A DNA stretch of 16,906 bases, taken from assembly GCA_025924845.1 (NCBI GenBank), contig JAICHN010000059.1, positions 1 through 16,906 of the forward strand. The letters run 5' to 3'. A model generated the notes under the pieces. The model was given only the letters and a program-made list of their open reading frames with translations, was not told the origin of the DNA and ran no database searches. Made by a program: the position numbers and the translations under genes. This document shows positions 6,352 to 12,857 of the stretch, piece after piece. Origin of the DNA: Chloroflexota bacterium. Lineage in GTDB: Bacteria > Chloroflexota > UBA5177 > JANWHV01. Within the stretch, counting starts at the first letter, position 1; each line of letters starts with the position of its first letter.

Positions 6352-8253
6352 GTGAACCGCCGAGGCGTCGACCATCCTACCACGAGCCTCCGCCCGAAGC
6401 TTTCGCGCGACGATCGTCGACGTGTCCAACGGGGCTATGCAGCCCGCATCCTAATAGCGGCCATGCTGCCGGCCGGAGGACTGGTCCAGCGGCAAGCGGC
6501 ATCGGCCCACGAGGCATCCCCGCCTCCGGTCACCACTCCGCTACCCGCCGGCTTCACACAGAAAACCAGTGTACGGCCCTCGACCCTCTTTCTCGGTGCC
6601 CCCATCGTGATCAGCGTCGCGACGACGGCGACAGGGGCCGCGCTGACCAACGGAATTGTCGCTATCACAATTTACAACTCCGACAATCGGCAAGTGGGTG
6701 GGCACCGCTGGACCCAGCAGGCGCTGCACGTAAAGCAAACCGTTACACACACGTACAAATGGACGGCGCGTGCGGCAGGTACTTACCGCGTTGCCGTGGG
6801 ACTGTTTGGTCCACGCGGTACGCCCATCTACCTCCGGGTGACAACGGCAGCGAGGTTCACCGTGTCCAAGGTCCGCAAGGGGTCGATCGCCACGCGCACC
6901 CCGGCACGAGCGAGGCCGAGCCGCACCAAAACTCCGCCCAGCCTTACCCCAACCGCGTTGCCCACCGCACGCAGAATCCTCGGCTTCACCGCCACTACGG
7001 GTGGCCAATTTGATACGGGAAATAACAACAACCTCTCGGCGGTCCGGGTAATGACCGCGGGCGCGGGTGCGTCGGTCAGAGCGATTTCAGTTTACGTAGG
7101 ACCGATCGATACGAAAAACCCGGCATACGGCCTGGCCGTTTATACGGATCGCGACGGATCGCCCTATGCGCGAACGGCATCCGCATCTGGAACACTCACC
7201 CGGAGTGGTTGGAATACTCTGCCCGTGACTGCCGTCCTCGCGCCAAATACCGCCTATTGGTTGGTCTACAACTCCGCCACCAGCCACGATCGTCTTGACG
7301 AAGTATATTTTGTTCCCGGTGCGGCCAATACGGGCGGCTGGTCACCACCGGTTCGTTGCTGTGTCTTTCCCGCGACTCAGCGCGGTTGGACCGTAACCAA
7401 CATGCAATTCGCGATCTTTGCCACACTGGCTGGACTACGCGCCGGCGAACCTCATACCGCCACGGGAACCGCCATCCCGCCTACCCCCACCAGCACCGCG
7501 ATGCCTGGGCCGTCGGCCACACCGTCCGCCCATCAGGTGTTCGACGACGAGTTCACGGGCCCAACTTTGGATACAAATACCTGGAGCGTGCTCAATCGTC
7601 CCGGTGATGCGAGCAATGCCGAGCAAGAGTGTTATCTGCCCAGCAATGCCGCCATTGAAAGCGGCGCGCTTGTACTCACCGACCGGCAGGACTCGAGTTG
7701 CGACGGCTACCAGTACACATCGGCCATGGTGCAGACGAAGAGCTTCAATTTTACGTATGGCACGCTCGAGGTGCGCGCCTGGCTGCCGGCAGGCACGGGG
7801 CAGTGGCCCGCAATATGGCTGTTGGGCGCGAACTGCCAGGCGACCAATCCGACCACGCCTGACAATACGGATGCCTGCCAGTGGCCGAGCCCCGGCTCGA
7901 ATGAAATTGACCTCTTTGAAGGGAAGAACTCCCTAACCACGACCGGCTTCTTCAGCCTGGTCAGCGGGCCGGTCCCCAATGACAATGACTATGGTTTCGC
8001 CTGCCGCGACGTAGCGCTGGATGTCGACATAAGCTCGGGCTACCACACATATAAGCTCATTTGGCAGCCCAATTCACTCGCCTGGCAGATCGATGGCCGG
8101 ACCTACTGCTCCACCTCGGCGCACGTGCCCTCCACCGCCATGTTTATCATTCTGAACGTGGCCCTGGGCGGCTCATTCACTGGTTCCGCGATTGACTCGT
8201 CCATCCTGCCCAGGACCATGCATATCGACTACGTACGGGTAGATCAAGGGTAG
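6352..8253 (+). CDS. Secreted multi-domain GH16 beta-glycanase
   Basis: Numbering from the GTG at 6346: an Arg-rich N-terminus and a hydrophobic stretch (about 33-48) form an export signal ending near ASAHEA. Residues about 56-178 form an Ig-like or beta-sandwich domain. A Pro/Thr/Arg linker leads to a beta-module at about 211-360 (ISVYVGPID, then WNTLPVTAVLAPNTAYWLV) that is also present in the DMFase-like protein. A second Pro/Thr linker leads to the GH16 catalytic domain (about 395-635). The catalytic motif NEIDLFEG gives E520 (nucleophile), D522 and E525 (acid/base), the ExDxxE form of laminarinase- and agarase-type enzymes. The likely substrate is a beta-1,3- or mixed-linked glucan or a galactan, possibly the locus's own polymer. 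GTG 6352 is chosen over GTG 6346 because GGGAG (6338-6342) is then 9 nt away. It is the last gene of its operon. Confidence 0.93.
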   Translation: MNRRGVDHPTTSLRPKLSRDDRRRVQRGYAARILIAAMLPAGGLVQRQAASAHEASPPPVTTPLPAGFTQKTSVRPSTLFLGAPIVISVATTATGAALTNGIVAITIYNSDNRQVGGHRWTQQALHVKQTVTHTYKWTARAAGTYRVAVGLFGPRGTPIYLRVTTAARFTVSKVRKGSIATRTPARARPSRTKTPPSLTPTALPTARRILGFTATTGGQFDTGNNNNLSAVRVMTAGAGASVRAISVYVGPIDTKNPAYGLAVYTDRDGSPYARTASASGTLTRSGWNTLPVTAVLAPNTAYWLVYNSATSHDRLDEVYFVPGAANTGGWSPPVRCCVFPATQRGWTVTNMQFAIFATLAGLRAGEPHTATGTAIPPTPTSTAMPGPSATPSAHQVFDDEFTGPTLDTNTWSVLNRPGDASNAEQECYLPSNAAIESGALVLTDRQDSSCDGYQYTSAMVQTKSFNFTYGTLEVRAWLPAGTGQWPAIWLLGANCQATNPTTPDNTDACQWPSPGSNEIDLFEGKNSLTTTGFFSLVSGPVPNDNDYGFACRDVALDVDISSGYHTYKLIWQPNSLAWQIDGRTYCSTSAHVPSTAMFIILNVALGGSFTGSAIDSSILPRTMHIDYVRVDQG

Positions 8254-8260
8254 GTACTTT

Positions 8261-9457
8261 TCACGGAGGTGTTTGTTTTCTGGTGTTGCTGTGATACAGT
8301 TCCGTGCTGGTCAAGGTGTGATATGAGAAGCCACAGCACCCACCGGCGATCAGAACCTCCCCATTCGGCAAGGGGATGGCGGTGTGGTTCGAGCGCGCTA
8401 CTGCCATATGGTGCGTGGTTTGCCACCGTCCTGTAATCGGATTGTACAACTCCGCATCGGACAGCGCCTGACCCTTGGCGTCGCAGCACCCGCCCGCGAC
8501 GAGCACCTGCCCATCGGGCAACATGGTCGCGGTAAAGTTGGATCGCGGCATGAACATGTTGCCGGTGGTTTGCCACGTCCCCTTGCCCGGGTTGTACAAC
8601 TCGGCGCCGGCAAGGAGCCCACCTCCAGCGATCAAAACTTGATCGTTTGGCAGAAGAGTCGCCGTGAAGTTGGCGCGGGGAACAGACATGTGGGCGGTCG
8701 TGTGCCATCGCCCAGTACGCGGGTTGTACAGCTCCGCCTCGTCCAGCGCCTGGCCTTTGGCGTCGCAGCAGCCGCCTGCGACAAGTACTTGCCCGTCGGC
8801 CAGCAGCGTAGCGGTGAAGTTGGACCGCGCGAGGGCCATACTGCCGGTGTTCCGCCACTTACCCGTACTCGGGTTATACAGTTCGGCGCTCGATAGGCGA
8901 TTACAGCAGTGGATAAAGCCTCCGACGACGAGCACCTGCCCGTCTGGCAACAGCGTTGCCGTATCTGCCTGGCGCGCGACTTGCATGGCCCCCGTGGTCC
9001 GCCACCGCCCCGTACTTGGGTTGTATAATTCCGCGCCGGCTAAGGCCAGACCCTTTTTGTCGCAGCACCCGCCCGTGACCAGGATCCGGCCATTCTGTAG
9101 CAGGGTGGCGGTGTGCCCCTGGCGCGGGGCGTGCAGCGCTCCGGTAGTCTGCCAGTGGCCGGTGTGTGTATCGTACAACTCGGCGCTTGCCAGCACCTGA
9201 CCCGCCGAATCGCAGCATCCGCCTGCGACGAGGATCTCACCGCTCGGCAGCAGCGTGGCCGAATGGCCCTGGCGCGCGAAATGCATGGATGCGGCTGATG
9301 TCCAGGTACCCACATTGCTCAGGCCGGCGCCCGACGCGTCGCTTAATTGGGCCGGCGCGAACACCGTAAAGAGTACAAGAGCTACGCCAAGAAGTAGTCG
9401 CCGGCTTCGTCCCAGGCGCCTACGGGTCAATTTTCTGTTCGTACGCAACTTCTTCAT
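8261..9457 (-). CDS. Secreted seven-bladed Kelch beta-propeller with paired cysteines
   Basis: A 398-residue exported protein. Residues 1-20 are strongly basic, 21-36 hydrophobic, with cleavage likely near DASG (40-43). Seven Kelch motifs follow at about 50-residue spacing, each with [IV]LVAGG-like, AELYN-like and W-type strands; the seven Trp are at 52, 102, 152, 201, 251, 295 and 345. The N-terminal GTWTSAASM strand completes the last blade, which lacks its own Trp, so the ring is closed. Six of seven blades carry vicinal Cys (81-82, 131-132, 184-185, 230-231, 324-325, 374-375). It lacks an enzymatic domain, so it is probably a binding or scaffold protein, perhaps for polysaccharide. ATG 9457 is preferred over ATG 9487 because GGAAGG lies 8 nt upstream; it then begins 14 nt after the acyltransferase stop. 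Its 3' end is only 7 nt from the convergent GH16 gene. Confidence 0.9.
   Translation of the reverse strand: MKKLRTNRKLTRRRLGRSRRLLLGVALVLFTVFAPAQLSDASGAGLSNVGTWTSAASMHFARQGHSATLLPSGEILVAGGCCDSAGQVLASAELYDTHTGHWQTTGALHAPRQGHTATLLQNGRILVTGGCCDKKGLALAGAELYNPSTGRWRTTGAMQVARQADTATLLPDGQVLVVGGFIHCCNRLSSAELYNPSTGKWRNTGSMALARSNFTATLLADGQVLVAGGCCDAKGQALDEAELYNPRTGRWHTTAHMSVPRANFTATLLPNDQVLIAGGGLLAGAELYNPGKGTWQTTGNMFMPRSNFTATMLPDGQVLVAGGCCDAKGQALSDAELYNPITGRWQTTHHMAVARSNHTAIPLPNGEVLIAGGCCGFSYHTLTSTELYHSNTRKQTPP
8300..9340 (-). repeat. Coding tandem repeats of the Kelch propeller (about 150-nt period)
   Basis: Blade-encoding units of about 150 nt repeat seven times. The most similar ones share the CCDAKGQAL stretch (blades 4 and 6), differing only in the next few residues. 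DNA-level similarity between these blades points to recent duplication or homogenisation within the gene. Approximate limits. Confidence 0.6.
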
Positions 9458-9471
9458 GTCGCCGGCCTTCC

Positions 9472-10296
9472 TTAGGAAACCCTCCATAATGCCCCGTCCT
9501 CTGCTACACTGCTTGGTTCTCCAGTGGGCTGCCGCGTCTCCACGGCCGGCGGCACGACGCGGAAGATCCTTCTAAAAAGTCCGGCCGCCGCGTTACGCAC
9601 TTTCCGCCGGGTGGCCCTCGCTCCTTTGCGGGCAACCCACCTCGCCGTCTTGAGACTACGGACATCGGCCAGTCCGGTTTGCCTTGTTCCCAACTTTCGA
9701 GCCGGATTGCCAATCATGATGCTGTTCGGCGCGACGTCGGTAAGGACGACACTCCCCATGCCGATCAGGCTTCCACGACCAATTCTGGTCATTTCGCGAA
9801 TAGTGCAGGACTGACCCAGGTAACAATCAGCTTCGACATGCACGTTGCCGGCCACGGTTACCGCACTGGTGATGGTAACGCCATCGTCAATCACATCTTC
9901 ATGATTAATCACGCTTCCCGCCAAACAAAAGAGAAAGTCTCCCACACGGGCCGCGGCGCCCACGAAGCACTGCGGATAGATGACGCACCCGAGGCCGATG
10001 CGCGCGCTGGTTGCCACGAAAGAGCTAGGGTCGACCAGCGAGATCAGGCGGTGCCGCGGTAGCTGCGCCTTGAGCGTCCAGTCCGGCTCGGGTATAACCA
10101 GCGCATCAGGGAAGGAGTCCCACATGCTTTTCGATCCGAACACCGGTAAGCCATGTCGTTCCTCGCCGACCTTATCTTCGGTCTGAGAAACAAACCCCCT
10201 CAAGTCCCAGGTCTCCCGCACACGGTTGATCCGGTCCACAATGTCTGCAATTTCCAGTGCATGAGGGCCTGTCCCTAGAATCAGCAGTTCGCGCAT
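9472..10296 (-). CDS. NeuD/PglD-like sugar O-/N-acyltransferase (left-handed beta-helix)
   Basis: A 274-residue protein. The N-terminus MRELLILGTGPHALEIADI is the Rossmann-like nucleotide-sugar-binding domain of the NeuD/PglD family; residues about 90-200 are hexapeptide repeats forming a left-handed beta-helix that would bind acetyl-CoA. H132 in INHEDVIDDG aligns by motif with the catalytic His of PglD, with the neighbouring Glu kept. GNPAR at 196-200 is the usual end of the fold. It would acetylate an amino sugar nucleotide or a sialic-acid-like sugar, and it sits downstream of a DegT aminotransferase, which supports N-acetylation. Residues 205-274 are an extra basic tail (RRKVRNAAAGLFRRIF) not usual for the family, perhaps an amphipathic membrane-binding helix. 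The start is supported by GAGGGG about 9 nt upstream. Substrate not determinable. Confidence 0.88.
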   Translation of the reverse strand: MRELLILGTGPHALEIADIVDRINRVRETWDLRGFVSQTEDKVGEERHGLPVFGSKSMWDSFPDALVIPEPDWTLKAQLPRHRLISLVDPSSFVATSARIGLGCVIYPQCFVGAAARVGDFLFCLAGSVINHEDVIDDGVTITSAVTVAGNVHVEADCYLGQSCTIREMTRIGRGSLIGMGSVVLTDVAPNSIMIGNPARKLGTRQTGLADVRSLKTARWVARKGARATRRKVRNAAAGLFRRIFRVVPPAVETRQPTGEPSSVAEDGALWRVS

Positions 10297-10311
10297 TTTC
10301 GCTCACCCCTC

Positions 10312-10330
10312 GCGGTATACCGCCGGCCGG
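10312..10330. promoter_or_regulatory. Back-to-back palindromes upstream of the acyltransferase gene
   Basis: A perfect 12-nt palindrome GCGGTATACCGC (10312-10323) abuts an 8-nt palindrome CCGGCCGG (10323-10330), just upstream of the acyltransferase ribosome-binding site, in the only real gap (114 nt) of this operon. It could be an operator or a small RNA hairpin. No other signal is visible in 10297-10410. Confidence 0.25.
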
Positions 10331-10410
10331 CATGAGCGCGTGTCTTAGCAGCACCAGGTCCATCCAGGAGTTCCCCATGGTTGGCTCTACTGCCGTTGCC
10401 GCGCCCATGG

Positions 10411-11568
10411 CTACCGTGCTACCGCGACACGAATCTCACTCAGGGCTGTAACCACGGCATCCTGTTCCTCTTCGGTCATGGTTGCGTACAGCGGCAGCAG
10501 CAGAGTTTGCCGGGCCGCTTCTTCGGTCACCGGGAGGGAGATTGGTCCAAAACGTCGCGTGTAATATGGCTCAAGATGAATTGCCATCACGCCGCGTCGG
10601 CTCGCGATGCCTTGGGCGAGAAGCCTCTCCATCACTTCGTCGCGCGGGGGCCAGAGAGCGGCATCCAACCGCACGCAATACGATTGGTAGGTGTGCGGTG
10701 CATCAGGTGGGGCGTACGGAGGGGTAAGGCCGCGCAGGTCGGCCAACTGCTCAGTGTATCGCTCGGCCAGGAAGCGGCGACGTGACAGGATCCAGTCCAG
10801 CTTCTTAAGCTGCTCGAGCCCCACGGCGGCCTGGATGTCGGTCATCCGGTAGTTGTAACCTAGCGCATCATACTCTTCGATCGTGACCGTCGCCGCCTGA
10901 TGGCGCGTGAGGTCCGAAATAGACGCGCCGTGCGCCCGAACGACGCGCGCCCGCGCGGCGAGCCCCTCATCATCGGTGGTAATCATCCCCCCCTCACCAG
11001 TCGTAATCGACTTGCGAGGATGGAAGCTGAAGCAGGTTACGGGACTAATCGACCCGACCCGGCGCCCATGGTAGGTGGCGCCAATGGCAGGCGCGGCGTC
11101 CTCGATCAGATGCAAGGCATGATTGGCCGCGATATCCTTGATGGGATCCAGGTCCGCGGCCAGGCCGATTTGATCTACGGCGATAAGTGCCCGCGTCCGC
11201 CGCGATACGGCCGCCGCGACGGCAGCAGGGTCCAGGTTGTAAGTTCGAGGATCAATATCGACAAATACCGGCGTGGCGCCCACGTACAGCACGGCATTCG
11301 CGGTCGCTATGAAGGTGAACGAGGGGACGATCACTTCGTCGCCCGGTCCAATGCCCCGGCAGAGGAGGGCAAGATGGAGCGCGGTGGTGCAGTTGGAGGT
11401 TGCCACGGCGTATCGAGCGCCTACGTAGGCGGCTACCGCTTCCTCGAAGGCGGCCACCCGGGGGCCCTGCACCAGCCAGCCGGAGCGAATCGCCTCGGCC
11501 GCGGCGAGCGCCTCTTCCTCACCCAGGAATGGCTTGGTGATCGGGACATGCAACGTCTTGGTAATCAT
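10411..11568 (-). CDS. DegT/DnrJ/EryC1-family sugar aminotransferase
   Basis: A PLP-dependent aminotransferase of 385 residues that would turn a keto-sugar nucleotide into an amino-sugar nucleotide in the cytoplasm. It opens ITKPFLGEEEALAAAEAI, has the phosphate-binding NCTTALHLAL (59-68), an IEDAAPAIGA region with D157 (contacts the PLP ring nitrogen), and the PLP-linking K186 in FSFHPRKSITTGEGG. GYNYRMTDIQAAVG is the conserved dimer-interface and substrate region. The VDQIGLAAD segment replaces the commoner VHLYGQ, a known variant. The start codon overlaps the epimerase stop (ATGA at 11565-11568) with no clear ribosome-binding site, so it is translationally coupled. Together with the downstream acyltransferase it resembles the aminotransferase plus acetyltransferase pair (PglE/PglD logic), but the upstream SDR looks like an epimerase, not a 4,6-dehydratase, so the exact sugar is open. 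Confidence 0.93.
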   Translation of the reverse strand: MITKTLHVPITKPFLGEEEALAAAEAIRSGWLVQGPRVAAFEEAVAAYVGARYAVATSNCTTALHLALLCRGIGPGDEVIVPSFTFIATANAVLYVGATPVFVDIDPRTYNLDPAAVAAAVSRRTRALIAVDQIGLAADLDPIKDIAANHALHLIEDAAPAIGATYHGRRVGSISPVTCFSFHPRKSITTGEGGMITTDDEGLAARARVVRAHGASISDLTRHQAATVTIEEYDALGYNYRMTDIQAAVGLEQLKKLDWILSRRRFLAERYTEQLADLRGLTPPYAPPDAPHTYQSYCVRLDAALWPPRDEVMERLLAQGIASRRGVMAIHLEPYYTRRFGPISLPVTEEAARQTLLLPLYATMTEEEQDAVVTALSEIRVAVAR

Positions 11569-12530
11569 ACTACGGCTCGCATTCGCTCCCGCCAGGCGAT
11601 CAGACCGGCCAGGCCATCTCGTACGTCGACCTTGGTCTCGAATCCGAGTATGGTCCGCGCCTTTTCGATGGCGGCCAGGCGGCGCCGGACGGGATTCACC
11701 TTTCGCTCCTCCCGATATTCCGGCTGCAGATCCGAGCGTCCCATCAGATCGAGCAACACCCTCGCCAACTCGTTCAGGGTAGTCTCCGTCCCCGATGCTA
11801 CATTGAACACGTCATCGGACACGCCGGCGCGCATGGCGGCCAGATTGGCGCGAGCCACGTCCGTGATATAGACGAAATCCATCGATTGGGTCCCATCGCC
11901 GAAAATGAGGGGCGGCTGACCTGCTTCGATCCGATCCAACCAGCGAATGAGCACCTCCGTATACACTCCGTGGACATCCATCCGCGGGCCATAAATGTTG
12001 AAGTAACGCAAAGCGACATAGGGGAGGCCGTACATATCGTTGAAGGAGCGGAGAATTTGCTCCCCGGCGATCTTGGCCGCGCCGTACAGGGTGCGGTTGT
12101 TGAAGGGATGGCTCTCGTCAATAGGCACGTACGAAGGTTCACCGTAGACCGAGGCACTGGATGCGGAGACTACTTTACGCACCTTCGCCTGAACCGCCGC
12201 CTCCAGAACATTGAAGGTTCCGTTGATTAGCACGTCAACGGCCTCGCGGGGTTGCTCCGCGCACTGCGTAATGCGAATCGCCGCCTGATGGAAGACCAGG
12301 TCAATGCCGTCCATGGCCCGGCGCACGGTTTCGGGGTCCCTGATATCACCCCCGACCAAGGTCACCTTGCCGCCGCGGAAGGCATCCTCCAGATTTTGCC
12401 GCCGCCCCCGCGTAAAATTATCGAGTACGACCACCTCCGCTACGTCGGCGTCAACCAGAAGGTCGGCGATGTGCGATCCGACCAAGCCCGCGCCACCGGT
12501 GATTAGTGTTCGTGCCCCTGCTAGTTCCAC
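11565..12530 (-). CDS. Extended-SDR NAD-dependent nucleotide-sugar epimerase
   Basis: The N-terminus has the NAD-binding ITGGAGLVGSHIADLL. The catalytic set is the Ser of SSASVYG and YGAAK (Tyr and Lys of the YxxxK motif), about 143-153 from the chosen start. RYFNIYGPRMD and the FVYITDVARA region are typical of UDP-glucose/UDP-GlcNAc 4-epimerases and relatives. The SSASVYG signature lacks the Asp-Glu pair of 4,6-dehydratases, so I favour epimerase. About 321 residues is normal. Possible starts are GTG 12572, ATG 12548 and GTG 12530; I chose 12530 because GAAGGAAG lies just upstream and ELAGARTLITGG then gives the usual short lead-in to the first beta-strand. It is the first gene of a four-gene operon and overlaps the aminotransferase by four nt. 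Substrate unknown. Confidence 0.9.
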   Translation of the reverse strand: MELAGARTLITGGAGLVGSHIADLLVDADVAEVVVLDNFTRGRRQNLEDAFRGGKVTLVGGDIRDPETVRRAMDGIDLVFHQAAIRITQCAEQPREAVDVLINGTFNVLEAAVQAKVRKVVSASSASVYGEPSYVPIDESHPFNNRTLYGAAKIAGEQILRSFNDMYGLPYVALRYFNIYGPRMDVHGVYTEVLIRWLDRIEAGQPPLIFGDGTQSMDFVYITDVARANLAAMRAGVSDDVFNVASGTETTLNELARVLLDLMGRSDLQPEYREERKVNPVRRRLAAIEKARTILGFETKVDVRDGLAGLIAWRERMRAVV

Positions 12531-12541
12531 GCTTCTTCCTT

Positions 12542-12568
12542 CTACCATATGTTGCCTGCCTATGGTAG
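12542..12568 (-). promoter_or_regulatory. Inverted repeat at the epimerase translation start
   Basis: CTACCATA (12542-12549) and TATGGTAG (12561-12568) are perfect 8-nt inverted arms with an 11-nt loop. In the mRNA the hairpin ends just before the GAAGGAAG that serves GTG 12530 and buries the alternative ATG 12548. It may be an operator or a translation-modulating hairpin, and it favours the 12530 start. Confidence 0.35.
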
Positions 12569-12658
12569 GCACGTTCGGCCGGCTTCAACTGCCGTGCCGC
12601 GGACCTGCATGAACCGACAAAGAGGATGCGCGAGCCTCGTTGATCAGGCGAATCCTCT

Positions 12659-12687
12659 CCGATACGATCCCAGCTTAGCAATCGCAA
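12659..12687 (-). promoter_or_regulatory. Possible promoter of the epimerase operon
   Basis: On the minus strand TTGCGA (12687-12682), a 17-nt spacer and TATCGG (12664-12659) form a moderate -35/-10 pair. Correct spacing, but the -10 match is weak. The region 12531-12857 otherwise holds the inverted repeat at 12542 and the divergent repeat array at 12752. Confidence 0.3.
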
Positions 12688-12751
12688 GCCAATATCCGGT
12701 CTAGCGCGTGGTCGAGAAAGAGTAGAGTTGTCCTCCATGCTCGCGGCGATT

Positions 12752-12806
12752 CTTAACCTCTCTTAACAGGCCGCTTAACTGGATGTCTACGCCGCCAACC
12801 TATACT
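12752..12806 (+). promoter_or_regulatory. CTTAAC direct-repeat activator site and -10 box for the dehydrogenase-aminotransferase operon
   Basis: Three strong octamers CTTAACCT (12752), CTTAACAG (12762) and CTTAACTG (12774) are followed by a degenerate GTCTACGC (12785); start-to-start spacing is 10, 12 and 11. A TATACT -10 box (5 of 6) lies at 12801-12806, exactly 8 nt after the last repeat, the same geometry as at 3820-3875. Transcription would start near 12813, downstream of the ATG at 12783, which rules that ATG out as start. The repeats resemble PyTTAACC-type Pho boxes (SphR/PhoB), but the signal sensed is not shown by sequence. Confidence 0.6.
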
Positions 12807-12840
12807 CGGGGTAAGTGGAAAGACTTCGATGCCCCGACTG

Positions 12841-12857
12841 GGAGGGAGGAAAGATCC
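12841..12857 (+). promoter_or_regulatory. Strong ribosome-binding site that sets the dehydrogenase start
   Basis: A GGAGGGAGGA purine run at 12841-12850 ends 7 nt before GTG 12858. With the -10 box at 12801 it fixes the start at this GTG and not at the in-frame ATG 75 nt upstream. Confidence 0.75.

Noticed and set aside
6129..7013. 294-codon plus-strand frame overlapping GT2 and GH16 genes
   Set aside because: It overlaps two well-supported genes in another frame, is rich in Arg/Pro/His with no recognisable motif, and has no independent start signal.
8300..9340. Regular repeats suggesting a CRISPR or intergenic repeat array
   Set aside because: The period is about 150 nt, repeats are imperfect and lie in frame within a Kelch gene; they encode propeller blades.
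10900..11871. 323-codon frame antisense to the aminotransferase and epimerase genes
   Set aside because: Low-complexity Arg/Gly composition typical of antisense reading in high-GC coding DNA; both genes on the other strand have clear family motifs.
12783..12857. N-terminal extension of the Gfo/Idh gene from ATG 12783
   Set aside because: The ATG lies inside the repeat array and upstream of the -10 box at 12801; the extension does not fit the fold, and GTG 12858 has a strong ribosome-binding site.
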